Of a DNA stretch of 64,000 bases, positions 25,887-33,810 are shown piece after piece. The DNA comes from Haloterrigena sp. H1 (GTDB lineage: Archaea; Halobacteriota; Halobacteria; Halobacteriales; Natrialbaceae): assembly GCF_005938085.1 (NCBI RefSeq), contig NZ_SMZK01000001.1, positions 2,418,001 through 2,482,000 on the forward strand. Direction: 5' to 3'. Position 1 is the first letter of the stretch. Each line of letters starts with the position of its first letter. A program made the translations under genes and the position numbers. Below the pieces are notes generated by a model. That model saw nothing but the letters and a program-made list of their open reading frames with translations. It made no database searches and was not told the origin of the DNA.

Positions 25887-26129
25887 TTACAACCGGTCCT
25901 CGATGAGCTCCTGTAACTGGTCTTCAGGCGGATTAGACCCGCTGAAGACCATTTCACCGTCGATTTCGAAACCTGGTGTGGACATAATGCCCTTCTCCGC
26001 CAGTTTCGCCATGTCCCCTTCTTTCTCTACGTCCGCATCAAATCCGTTTTCGTCGACGACGTTCTGGGCTTTCTCTTTGAGCCGCGAGCAGTTGCTGCAA
26101 TCGCCCGGTCCATAAACGATGATTTTCAT
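25887..26129 (-). CDS. MTH895-type thioredoxin/glutaredoxin-like protein
   Basis: 80 residues, MKIIVYGPGDCSNCSRLKEK. The redox motif CSNC lies at residues 11-14 and STPGFEIDGEMVFSG contains the cis-Pro and partner strand of a thioredoxin fold. This short class (redox-active disulfide protein 2) commonly stands next to DUF318 permeases, as here. The longer start at 26165 is Arg-rich and unlikely. Its ATG overlaps the stop of the upstream 37-residue microprotein (ATGA), showing translational coupling. Confidence 0.87.
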   Translation of the reverse strand: MKIIVYGPGDCSNCSRLKEKAQNVVDENGFDADVEKEGDMAKLAEKGIMSTPGFEIDGEMVFSGSNPPEDQLQELIEDRL

Positions 26130-26239
26130 CGGTCGCCTCCGATTTTTTCGATTTCGACGCTCCAACGCCGGGAGTCATCTGCCGTCAAACCTGTTCCAGC
26201 CTGCGCGTCCACGATCTTGTCGACCATTGGATCTGCCAT
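26126..26239 (-). CDS. 37-residue microprotein heading the thioredoxin/permease operon
   Basis: ATG at 26237-26239 reads MADPMVDKIVDAQAGTGLTA then DDSRRWSVEIEKIGGDR and a TGA that overlaps the next start. The N-terminal part aligns with the 24-residue microprotein before arsR, while the last 15 residues are unique. The four-base overlap with the thioredoxin start suggests it is translated. The product is not recognised. Confidence 0.6.
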   Translation of the reverse strand: MADPMVDKIVDAQAGTGLTADDSRRWSVEIEKIGGDR

Positions 26240-26280
26240 ACATATCGATAAAGTCCGGTTCGGTATTAGTACGTTTCGAT
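26236..26280 (-). promoter_or_regulatory. Thioredoxin/permease operon promoter/operator, copy 2
   Basis: The minus strand has ATCGAAAC (26273-26280), a TACTAATAC tract in the TATA position, then CTTTATCGATATGTATGG (26236-26253) reaching into the start codon. It is the second copy of the signal seen at 24701-24744 and implies joint control of arsR and the permease operon. Confidence 0.6.
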
Positions 26281-26586
26281 AAAACCCGATCTGTTCGAGC
26301 GGGCCTTGCTCAGAGTTGATCCTCGAGAGGGGGGTGTATTACCAGTTCAGAAAAGACAAAATATTGTGGGTATCGGGCTTATTCGAGAGAATAAGTGGTG
26401 ATATGTCCGGTGAACGCAAGCACATGTCTGAATCGATCGGGTTCAGACCGGGTGCGACTGGACTCGAGTCGAGTGTCGGATAAATCGAGGACCTCCGATA
26501 TAGAATCAATGCAGTCTACACAGGACGACTCACTTCGATACACTGTTTTTCGGATAGCATTCAGCTATCCCACGAGAAACAAACCC
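26281..26586. other. Intergenic, no feature recognised
   Basis: About 300 bases between the permease-operon promoter and the end of the RidA gene. Open frames here (for example one ending at 26637) are short, unlike known proteins and have no convincing start. I see nothing further. Confidence 0.4.
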
Positions 26587-27009
26587 TTACTCGATCGCCG
26601 CAACTGCGTCGAGCTGAACGCTGGCACCGCCAAGTAACTCCGAGACACCGACGACGGCGCGCGCTGGGAGCTGCTCGCCGAATGCCTCACGATAGACCTC
26701 GTTGACCGCGTCATACTGTTCGAGGTCGGTGAGATACACCGTCATCTTGAGCACGTCTTCGAGCGTTCGGCCCTGTTCTTCGAGTGCCGTTTCGAGGTTC
26801 GAGAGCGCGCGGTTCATCTGTTCCGCCGCTGGCTGATCGCCGTCGACCACGCCGTCCTCGGTCGGGAGTTGCCCCTCGAGAAACAGGAGATCGGAACTCC
26901 CAGCCTTCGTGCCGTAGCCGCCGGTAAACGCCGTCCCGGAACGCTGTTTGCGACTCGAGGTGCTTGCACGAGACGACAACTGTTGCTGATTGATGTTCGA
27001 CTGTTGCAC
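26587..27009 (-). CDS. RidA/YjgF-family protein
   Basis: 140 residues. The RidA core FLEGQLPTEDGVVDGD, QMNRALSNLETALEEQGRTL, VLKMTVYLTDLEQYDAVNEV and FGEQLPARAVVGVSELLGGA is complete, including the Arg of PARAVV that holds the carboxylate in imine deaminases. The first 25 residues (MQQSNINQQQLSS...) are Gln/Ser-rich and non-conserved, so translation might begin later, though no internal Met fits. A dyad AATTGAG-N6-CTCACTT right before the ATG matches the operator of the divergent ArsR gene, tying this enzyme to the arsenic regulon. Confidence 0.88.
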   Translation of the reverse strand: MQQSNINQQQLSSRASTSSRKQRSGTAFTGGYGTKAGSSDLLFLEGQLPTEDGVVDGDQPAAEQMNRALSNLETALEEQGRTLEDVLKMTVYLTDLEQYDAVNEVYREAFGEQLPARAVVGVSELLGGASVQLDAVAAIE

Positions 27010-27014
27010 ATCCT

Positions 27015-27034
27015 AATTGAGGAACTGCTCACTT
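27015..27034. promoter_or_regulatory. Operator-like dyad before ridA
   Basis: AATTGAG (27015-27021), six bases, CTCACTT (27028-27034): one mismatch from the perfect dyad at 27123-27142. It lies within 25 bases of the RidA ATG and touches the TATA-like CTATAAG (27033-27039, minus strand), so a bound repressor would block transcription. Confidence 0.55.
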
Positions 27035-27122
27035 ATAGGAGTGTTGGGCACTACGTGCAAGTCTGCTATGCAATCTCAAACAGCGGTCGAATCGACACTG
27101 CTGGCCTCCGGTCGGAACTATT

Positions 27123-27142
27123 AATTGAGGAGACTCTCAATT
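27123..27142. promoter_or_regulatory. Operator dyad before arsR-acr3
   Basis: AATTGAG (27123-27129) and CTCAATT (27136-27142) form a perfect 7-bp inverted repeat with a 6-base spacer, ending four bases before the ArsR start. The left arm overlaps the TATA-like TATTAATT (27119-27126). This is the expected place for autorepression by the adjacent ArsR. Confidence 0.65.
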
Positions 27143-27146
27143 GAAG

Positions 27147-27548
27147 ATGATGGCAACAGCGACACAACGACTCCAGCGATACCTCGAGGACGAACTCGAT
27201 GACTGTCGTCCCGAGGACGTCGATCAACGACTCGACGAACTCGATACGCTCGAGGCGGTGCTCTCGACCGAGCGGATCGACTCGGATCTCGACGTGCTGG
27301 CGGCGCTTGCGAACGAAACGCGGTACAAGCTCGTTCGGCTGCTCGTCGCCGCCGACGGCGAACTCTGTGTCTGTGAACTGAATGCGATGATCGATACGAG
27401 CGAGAGCGCGATCAGTCACGCACTTTCAGAGCTAATCGAGGCCGGGCTGGTGACACGCCGGAAGGACGGGCGCTGGCGGAAGTATCGTGCCTCGAACGGC
27501 GCGATTGCGATCCTGACGCTGTTGGATGGAGTGTTCACGAATGAGTGA
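27147..27548 (+). CDS. arsR: ArsR-family repressor of the arsenic operon
   Basis: 133 residues from the ATG at 27147 (a second ATG follows at once). LDVLAALANETRYKLVRLLV, GELCVCELNAMIDTSESAIS and HALSELIEAGLVTRRK form the winged helix, with the ELCVCEL arsenite-binding Cys pair. About 45 acidic residues precede the domain (YLEDELDDCRPEDVDQRLDE). It overlaps the start of the ACR3 gene by 8 bases. A perfect dyad sits on its promoter. As(III) should release the repressor from DNA. Confidence 0.92.
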   Translation: MMATATQRLQRYLEDELDDCRPEDVDQRLDELDTLEAVLSTERIDSDLDVLAALANETRYKLVRLLVAADGELCVCELNAMIDTSESAISHALSELIEAGLVTRRKDGRWRKYRASNGAIAILTLLDGVFTNE

Positions 27549-28707
27549 TACCGACGCGCACGAACACGGCCCGAACTGTGGCTGCGAGAGTTGTGGCGAT
27601 CCGCGGTCGATGGACTTCCTCGACAAGTATCTCACCGTCTGGATCTTCGGTGCGATGGCCGTCGGCATCGGCCTGGGTTTCGTCGCGCCGTCGGTCACGC
27701 AGCCGATTCAGGACTTCCACCTCGTCCAGATCGGCCTGATCGCGATGATGTATCCGCCGCTGGCGAAGGCGGACTACTCGCGGCTCCCGACCGTCTTTCG
27801 CAACTGGCGCGTCCTCGGATTGAGCCTCGTTCAAAACTGGCTCATCGGCCCGACGCTGATGTTCGGGCTCGCGGTCGTCTTCTTCAGCGGACTCGTTCCC
27901 GGACTTCCCGCGCGCCCGGAGTACTTCCTCGGACTCGTCTTCATCGGCATGGCCCGGTGTATCGCGATGGTGCTCGTCTGGAACGAACTCGCCGACGGCT
28001 CGACCGAGTACGTCACCGGGCTGGTCGCCTTCAACAGTCTCTTCCAGATCGTTACCTACGGCGTGTACGTCTGGTTCTTCGGCCTGTTTCTCCCGCCGCT
28101 CCTTGGCATGGAGACGCTCGTCGCCGGCATCGAGACGTTCAACGTGACGCCAGCGCAGGTGTTCAGAGCGATCGTCATCTTCCTCGGCATTCCCTTCGCC
28201 GGCGGCTTCCTTACCCGGTACGTCGGAACGCGAATCAAAGGCGAGGCGTGGTATGACGAGGAGCTCGTTCCGAAAATCGATCCCTTGACGCTGGTCGCAC
28301 TCCTGTTTACCGTCATCGTAATGTTCGCGACCCAGGGCGAGACTATCGTCGCATCGCCCGGTGACGTCCTCCTGATCGCCGTCCCGCTGACGATCTACTT
28401 CGTCGTCATGTTCCTCGTGAGCTTCGGGATGGGCAGAGGGATCGGCGCGGACTACTCGACGACGACCGCGATCGGCTTTACCGCCGCCTCGAACAACTTC
28501 GAACTCGCGATCGCGGTCGCAGTTGCGGTCTTCGGCGTAGGCTCCGGCGTCGCCTTCACCACGGTCGTCGGCCCACTGATCGAGGTCCCGGTCCTGCTCG
28601 CGCTGGTCAACGTCGCGCTGTACTTCCAGCGGCGCTTCGACTGGAGCGGTGCCACGACCGGCCGCCTCGAGCCATCATCTCCAAAATCGACCCCCGACGA
28701 CGACTGA
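27541..28707 (+). CDS. arsB: ACR3-family arsenite efflux transporter
   Basis: 388 residues with about ten membrane segments. Family motifs include LIAMMYPPLAKADYSRLPTV, SLVQNWLIGPTLMFGLAVVF, FIGMARCIAMVLVWNELADG (the essential Cys of the arsenite path), FNSLFQIVTYGVYVWFF and AIGFTAASNNFELAIAVAVA. The N-terminus carries a Cys/His-rich extension, HEHGPNCGCESCGDP, not needed by the core family. The start ATG (27541) overlaps arsR; the upstream in-frame start at 27526 lies inside arsR. It exports As(III) across the membrane. Confidence 0.93.
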   Translation: MSDTDAHEHGPNCGCESCGDPRSMDFLDKYLTVWIFGAMAVGIGLGFVAPSVTQPIQDFHLVQIGLIAMMYPPLAKADYSRLPTVFRNWRVLGLSLVQNWLIGPTLMFGLAVVFFSGLVPGLPARPEYFLGLVFIGMARCIAMVLVWNELADGSTEYVTGLVAFNSLFQIVTYGVYVWFFGLFLPPLLGMETLVAGIETFNVTPAQVFRAIVIFLGIPFAGGFLTRYVGTRIKGEAWYDEELVPKIDPLTLVALLFTVIVMFATQGETIVASPGDVLLIAVPLTIYFVVMFLVSFGMGRGIGADYSTTTAIGFTAASNNFELAIAVAVAVFGVGSGVAFTTVVGPLIEVPVLLALVNVALYFQRRFDWSGATTGRLEPSSPKSTPDDD

Positions 28708-28717
28708 GACCACACCA

Positions 28718-29161
28718 ATGACTTCACACACCGATTCCACCGATCCGACTCGTATCGCCTTCGTCTGTGTCCAGAACGCGGGCCGCTCACAGATGGCCTA
28801 TGCGTTCGCAAAGCAAGAACTCGAGGCGCGCGACCTCGCCGACGAGATCGACCTCCTCACCGGCGGCACACGACCGGCCGACCACGTCCACGACGAAGTC
28901 GTCCACGCGATGGCCGACACGAACATCGACATCGCCGACCGAACGCCACGAGAGGTCACGTTCGAGGACCTCCAGGGAAGCGACTACGTCATCACGATGG
29001 GCTGTTCGGCCTCCGACGTCTGTCCGGCCGGCTGGGCCGGCGAGAACCGCGACTGGGATCTCGAGGACCCGGACGGAAAATCACCGGCGGATGTCGCGAC
29101 GATCCGTGACGAGATCGAGCGCCGTGTGTGTTCGCTGTTCGACGAACTCGAGAGAGCCTGA
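28718..29161 (+). CDS. arsC: LMW-phosphatase-type arsenate reductase
   Basis: 147 residues. The phosphatase loop CVQNAGRS (C-x5-R-S) opens the protein after RIAFV; DYVITMGCSASDVCPAGWAG supplies two further Cys for the reduction relay, and the end DWDLEDPDGKSP contains the acid DP. It is the thioredoxin-coupled ArsC class that reduces As(V) to As(III) for export by ACR3 11 bases upstream. The longer frame start at 28649 lies inside acr3 and is rejected. Confidence 0.9.
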   Translation: MTSHTDSTDPTRIAFVCVQNAGRSQMAYAFAKQELEARDLADEIDLLTGGTRPADHVHDEVVHAMADTNIDIADRTPREVTFEDLQGSDYVITMGCSASDVCPAGWAGENRDWDLEDPDGKSPADVATIRDEIERRVCSLFDELERA

Positions 29162-29198
29162 TAAATAGCATTCACACGGCTGTACCCGGTATCGACGC

Positions 29199-29489
29199 TT
29201 ACAGCCGATCCGTACTCACGTCCACACCCGGTGGCGTCACAAGCAGAAAGCCACGGAAGTGAACGAGATTCCCGCCCGATTCCCTGATATCGCGTGCGAA
29301 TCCCGAGGCCAGTTCGTTCACGTCCCCCTCGACGTTGAGAACGAGCACGTTCCCCTTCGAGATTGCCTCGAGCCACTCCTCAGCCGGCGTCTCCCCGTCG
29401 AGGACGCCGAGGACGATGCTGCCTTCGATCTCGAGTTCGTCGTCGATGTGTTCCTCGACGGTTCGAAGGTCGAGGTCGAAATCGCTCAT
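29199..29489 (-). CDS. Haloarchaeal DUF5779-like protein
   Basis: 96 residues starting MSDFDLDLRTVEEHIDDELE, chosen over a longer Arg-rich start. IVLGVLDGETPAEEWLEAIS, VLVLNVEGDVNELASGFARD and NLVHFRGFLLVTPPGVDV look like a small alpha/beta domain. I associate it with the haloarchaeal DUF5779 family (from memory). No catalytic residues stand out. It is convergent with arsC and follows the ferritin-like gene. Confidence 0.72.
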   Translation of the reverse strand: MSDFDLDLRTVEEHIDDELEIEGSIVLGVLDGETPAEEWLEAISKGNVLVLNVEGDVNELASGFARDIRESGGNLVHFRGFLLVTPPGVDVSTDRL

Positions 29490-29573
29490 ACCGGGTGCGT
29501 CGAACCGCGATGAGAAAAACGTTCGCCCCCGCCTTCGGCGCTGTTCACTCACAGTGGTCTCGAGGCCGGACGA

Positions 29574-30029
29574 TCAATTCATCGGGAACTCTTTTTCGAA
29601 CCCACGGAACTCGGTGCGGTGGGCCTCCTCGTCGGCGAGGATCGTCACCGCCACGTCTTCAGTGACGGGATCGTTCGCATCGTCGGCCGCCTCGACCAAC
29701 GACCGATAGGTTTCGATGGCGGCCTCCTCGGCCTCGAGGACGCCCTCGATGACCGACTGGACGTCGGTCGTGTCTTCGGGCGGCTGAAGGCTGTGCTGGT
29801 TGGCCTCGAACGACTCCGAGCCCGGCGGGGATTCGTCGAGCTGTTTCAGTCGCTCGCCGAGGATTCGCGCGTGGTCGAGTTCCTCCTGAATGTCTGCCTC
29901 GAGGCTCTCTTTGACTTCCTCGGCGTGGATTCCGTCGAGGACGATCGCGTTCGTCTGGTAGTTCATTACAGTCTCGAGTTCGTCGATATACGCCTTCGTC
30001 AGCAGGTCGGTGATCTCATCGGTCGTCAT
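29574..30029 (-). CDS. Ferritin-like / rubrerythrin-type protein
   Basis: 151 residues from MTTDEITDLLTKAYIDELET. Four-helix diiron ligands appear as E-x-x-M-N-Y, EELDHARILGERLKQ (E-x-x-H), VLEAEEAAIETYRSLVEAAD and ILADEEAHRTEFRGFEKEF (E-x-x-H). This is the ferritin-like superfamily (bacterioferritin/DUF892-like), probably binding iron and consuming peroxide. The upstream in-frame extension to 30179 is not conserved-looking. No rubredoxin domain is attached. Confidence 0.8.
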   Translation of the reverse strand: MTTDEITDLLTKAYIDELETVMNYQTNAIVLDGIHAEEVKESLEADIQEELDHARILGERLKQLDESPPGSESFEANQHSLQPPEDTTDVQSVIEGVLEAEEAAIETYRSLVEAADDANDPVTEDVAVTILADEEAHRTEFRGFEKEFPMN

Positions 30030-30393
30030 GCGGCCAGTTCTATCACGTCCAGCCATAAGAAGGGTCACACGCCAGCAATCGCGGCCGCGTGGTGAACGTT
30101 CGTGGCTGCAATCGGTTGTGATGGGACGTTCGTCACAGTACTGACGTTCGCTGCCAACCGATTCCGACCGAACGTCCATCGTCAGTGCGCGCGAGCGCTC
30201 GAGCGAACTCGATCGGGGTCAAGCGGGCAGAATTCGCGATCACTGCTCGAGAGCAACGGCGATCGGCGGGCTCGTGCTATACAGTATTAGGAAGTATGGT
30301 CGGATAATAGGTCGACGCTGTCGGGCGATTTTCGAAAGTCAACAAACGATTGTGATGGTATCGATCGACGATCACCGTCGGAGACAGCGGTAG
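30030..30393. other. Intergenic upstream of the branched-chain amino acid operon
   Basis: About 360 bases with no gene. It contains the upstream region of the ferritin-like gene and, at its right end, leads into a TATA box. A GC-rich patch (CGCGCGAGCGCTCGAGCG near 30186-30204) has local symmetry but no clear role. Nothing else recognised. Confidence 0.4.
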
Positions 30394-30403
30394 TTTTATA
30401 TAT
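30394..30403 (+). promoter_or_regulatory. TATA box of the leuA-ilv-leu operon
   Basis: TTTTATATAT at 30394-30403 stands 26-35 bases before the ATG at 30429, the usual archaeal TATA distance for a very short leader. Confidence 0.6.
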
Positions 30404-30428
30404 GTCGTCGCACCTGGGATTCAGATAC

Positions 30429-31663
30429 AATGTCTTCACAAGACAGCCCATCCTCTGACAACAGTCAGGGGGGTCGAGTTCTTCCAGGGCACGTTAGATT
30501 CCACTGACGAAATAGAGTCAGCACGTGTCTTCGATACGACCCTCCGGGACGGCGAGCAGTCGCCCGGCACTTCGTTCTCTTACGACGATAAACGGCAGAT
30601 CGCGTCCATCTTGGACGAGATGGGAACCCACGTCATCGAGGCCGGGTTCCCCGTTAACTCGGACGCGGAGTTCGAGGCCGTTCGTGATATCGCTTCGGCA
30701 ACCAGTTCGACGACCTGTGGCTTAGCCCGCGTCGTCGACAAGGACATCGAAGCGGCACTCGATTCCGGCGTCGAGATGGTGCATACGTTCGTATCCACCA
30801 GCGACGTCCAGATCGAGGATTCGATGCACGCCACCCGTGAGGAGGTCGTAGAACGCGCAGTCGAGTCGGTCGAACGCATCACCGAGGCAGGCGCAACCTG
30901 CATGTTCTCGCCGATGGATGCGACGCGAACCGACGAACAGTTCCTGATCGAGGTCATCGAGGCGGTCACCGAGGCCGGAACCGACTGGATCAACATTCCC
31001 GACACCACCGGCGTGGCGACGCCGACCCGGTTCAAGGCCATGATCGAGAAGGTCCTGGCCCACACCGACGCCCGGATCGACGTCCACGCCCACGACGACT
31101 TCGGGCTGGCCACCGCCAACGCCTTGGCCGGCATCGAAGCGGGCGCGTCCCAGGCGCAAGTGTCGGTCAACTCCATCGGTGAGCGGGCCGGCAACGCCGC
31201 CTACGAGGAGTTCGTGATGGCCGTCGAGTCGCTCTACCAGACCGACACGGGGATCGACACGACGCGAATTACCGAGCTCTCGGAGATCGTCGAGGAGAAA
31301 AGCGGGATGCCGACACCGGGCAACAAGCCCGTCGTCGGCGACAACGCCTTCTCCCACGAGAGCGGCATCCACGCCGCCGGCGTCATCGAAAACTCCGATA
31401 CCTTCGAGCCCGGCGTCATGACCCCCGAAATGATCGGTGCCGAGCGCAAGCTCGTCATGGGGAAACACACCGGTACCCACTCGGTCCGCGAGCGGCTCGT
31501 CGAGTGTGGCTTCGACCCTACCGACGAGCAGGTCCGCGCCGTCACCCGGCGGGTCAAAGACTACGGGGCGGAGAAGCGCCGCGTCACCGTCGACGTCTTA
31601 GAGCGCTTCGCCAAGGAGGCTGGCGTCGAACGCCAGTCCGAGGAAGAGGAGGTGCGCGTCTGA
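30429..31663 (+). pseudogene. leuA: LeuA-family acyltransferase (2-isopropylmalate or citramalate synthase), frameshifted at a G run
   Basis: The conserved part reads SARVFDTTLRDGEQSPGTSF, HVIEAGFPVNSDAEFEAVRD, VHTFVSTSDVQIEDSM, NIPDTTGVATPTRF, IDVHAHDDFGLATANALAG and SVNSIGERAGNAAYEEFVMA, with the HxH metal site and RDGEQ. It lacks the C-terminal regulatory domain of bacterial LeuA. The ATG at 30429 begins MSSQDSPSSDNSQ but a six-G run at 30467-30472 throws the frame; with five G the peptide joins as QGVEFFQGTLDSTDEIESA. Without that correction the first start is a TTG at 30611, losing RDGEQ. Either a base-call error or a real mutation. First gene of the ilv/leu operon. Substrate (acetyl-CoA with 2-oxoisovalerate or pyruvate) not separable here. 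Confidence 0.85.
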
Positions 31664-31986
31664 GGGATGTCCTCCCCGTTTTCCACCGGCCGCGAGCACC
31701 GGCTATCGCGTTCGATCCCGAGAACTGGCGCGACTCGTAAGCGTTATACTCCTCGAGAGAGCTACGTAATCAGTAATGACGGTTCGCGCTTCCCTGTCGG
31801 CTCGTGTCCGCACAGCCGACACCAGCGCGCTCGCTCCGATTCGTATTGTAGGGGCGTCCTAGCCCCATCTTCAGTACTTCGCAGCTTCGGACCGGCATCC
31901 GCATCGTTCTCCGAGCGATCAGCAATCCACCAGATGACACACTACCGTACACCACCCGATCGCCGCACACCGGCGGGAGGTAATCG
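31664..31986 (+). promoter_or_regulatory. Leader region of ilvB
   Basis: 323 bases between leuA and ilvB, unusually long inside an otherwise gapless operon. AT-rich GCGTTATACTCC (31741-31752) could be an internal promoter about 25 bases before a small open frame at 31776. A GC-rich stretch with hairpin potential follows, and CGGGAGGT just before ilvB is a Shine-Dalgarno-like site. It probably holds a second promoter or leader control of ilvBNC. Confidence 0.45.
31776..31862 (+). CDS. Possible 28-residue leader peptide before ilvB
   Basis: ATG at 31776 reads MTVRASLSARVRTADTSALA then PIRIVGAS and a TAG. Seven of 28 residues are Val, Leu or Ile, the end products of the pathway, and they cluster at the end (L-A-P-I-R-I-V). 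A promoter-like tract lies about 25 bases upstream. Attenuation-type control is not well established in archaea, so the peptide is a hypothesis; it could also be chance coding. Confidence 0.35.
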   Translation: MTVRASLSARVRTADTSALAPIRIVGAS

Positions 31987-33810
31987 ATGAGCGAACGCGC
32001 AGCAAAGGTCACGCCAACAGACGACGAACAGACCGAGGAGCAGATCGCCGACAGTGCCGCGCCCGACGCGGCGACCGAGTCCGACTCGGCAGCCGATGCC
32101 GAGTCCGAGACGACGACCGAACCCGTCACGTCGGGTGCCGAGTCAGTCGTCCGCGCACTCGAGAACGCGGGCGTCGAGTACGCCTTCGGCGTCCAGGGCG
32201 GGGCGATCATGCCCGTCTACGACGTCCTCTACGATTCGGACATCCGGCACGTGACGATGGCCCACGAACAGGGCGCAGCGCATGCCGCCGACGCCTACGG
32301 CATCGTCTCGGGCGAGCCGGGTGTCTGTCTCGCGACGTCAGGGCCGGGGGCGACCAACCTCGTCACCGGCATTGCCGACGCCGATATGGACTCGGACCCG
32401 CTGCTCGCGCTGACGGGACAGGTGCCGACGGAGTTCGTCGGCAACGACGCCTTCCAGGAGACCGACACCACCGGCGTCACGACGCCGATCACGAAGGACA
32501 ACACCTTCTCGAGCGACGCCGACCACGTCGGCAGCGACGTCAGCGAGGCGTTCGCCCTCGCCGGCGAGGGCCGACCGGGGCCGACCCTGGTCGACCTCCC
32601 CAAAGACGTCACCAACGGCGAGACCGACCGCGAGCCCGACGAGCCGAAAACGCCCGACACCTACCACGTGCAAGAACGGGCCGACTCGGAAATCGTCGCG
32701 GCCGCGGCCGAGCGGATCGAGAACGCAGATCGTCCCGTCATGCTGCTCGGCGGCGGCGTTATCAAAGGTGAGGCCAGCGAGGCCTGTCGCGAGTTCGCCA
32801 TCGAACACGAGATTCCGGTCATCACCACGATGCCCGGCCTCGGCGCGTTCCCCGAGGACCACGAGCTGTCCCTCGAAATGGCGGGCATGCACGGCACCGG
32901 CTATGCCAACATGGCGATCACCCACTGTGATACGCTGATCGGGATCGGGACCCGATTCGACGACCGCCTGACCGGCGGCATCGAGACCTTCGCGCCCGAC
33001 GCGGAGGTCATCCACGTCGACATCGACCCCGCCGAGATCTCGAAGAATATCTACGCGGACTACCCGCTAGTCGGCGACGCCGAAACCGTCGTCGAGCAAC
33101 TCGCCGAGGCGGTCGACGAGTCACCGGAAGTCAAGAAGTGGCGTGCCCAGTGCCAGCAGTGGAAATCCGACTACTCGATGGCCTACGAGGCACCCGAGGA
33201 CGCGCCGGTCCAGCCGGAGTTCGTCGTCGAAGCCTTAGACGAAGCCACGAGCGACCGAGCGATCGTCACCACCGGCGTCGGCCAACACCAGATGTGGGCC
33301 GCCCAGTACTGGACCTACACCGAACCGCGAACCTGGGTCTCGAGTCACGGTCTCGGGACGATGGGCTACGGCCTGCCCGCGGCCATCGGCGCGCGGCTGG
33401 CAGCTGACGACGACCAGGAGGTCGTCTGTGTCGACGGTGACGGCTCGTTCCTGATGACGCTGCAGGGACTCTCCGTGGCCGTCCGCGAGAACTTGGACAT
33501 CACGGTCGCCGTGCTCAACAACGAGTACATCGGCATGGTCCGCCAGTGGCAGGACGCCTTCTTCGAGGGCCGCCACGCCGCTTCGGACTACAACTGGATG
33601 CCCGAGTTCGACAAGCTCGCCGAAGCCTTCGGCGCTTGTGGCTTCCGAATCGACGACTACGACGACGTCGCCGACACCATCGAGGAGGCACTCGCCTACG
33701 ACGGCCCCTCGGTGATCGACGTCCACATTGATCCCGACGCCAACGTCTACCCGATGGTGCCAAGTGGCGGCGACAACGGTCAGTTCGCACTGACGGAGGA
33801 CCAATTATGA
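31987..33810 (+). CDS. ilvB: Acetolactate synthase large subunit
   Basis: 607 residues. After a 55-residue acidic leader, SVVRALENAGVEYAFGVQGG and HVTMAHEQGAAHAADAYG start the thiamine-diphosphate PYR domain with its catalytic Glu. The FAD-related middle domain contains MLLGGGVIKGEASEACREFA. The PP domain has GLGTMGYGLPAAIGARLA, VVCVDGDGSFLMTLQGL (GDG...N metal/ThDP motif) and NNEYIGMVRQWQDAFF. It condenses two pyruvates or pyruvate with 2-oxobutyrate in valine/leucine/isoleucine synthesis. It overlaps ilvN by four bases. GGGAGGT precedes the start. Confidence 0.95.
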   Translation: MSERAAKVTPTDDEQTEEQIADSAAPDAATESDSAADAESETTTEPVTSGAESVVRALENAGVEYAFGVQGGAIMPVYDVLYDSDIRHVTMAHEQGAAHAADAYGIVSGEPGVCLATSGPGATNLVTGIADADMDSDPLLALTGQVPTEFVGNDAFQETDTTGVTTPITKDNTFSSDADHVGSDVSEAFALAGEGRPGPTLVDLPKDVTNGETDREPDEPKTPDTYHVQERADSEIVAAAAERIENADRPVMLLGGGVIKGEASEACREFAIEHEIPVITTMPGLGAFPEDHELSLEMAGMHGTGYANMAITHCDTLIGIGTRFDDRLTGGIETFAPDAEVIHVDIDPAEISKNIYADYPLVGDAETVVEQLAEAVDESPEVKKWRAQCQQWKSDYSMAYEAPEDAPVQPEFVVEALDEATSDRAIVTTGVGQHQMWAAQYWTYTEPRTWVSSHGLGTMGYGLPAAIGARLAADDDQEVVCVDGDGSFLMTLQGLSVAVRENLDITVAVLNNEYIGMVRQWQDAFFEGRHAASDYNWMPEFDKLAEAFGACGFRIDDYDDVADTIEEALAYDGPSVIDVHIDPDANVYPMVPSGGDNGQFALTEDQL

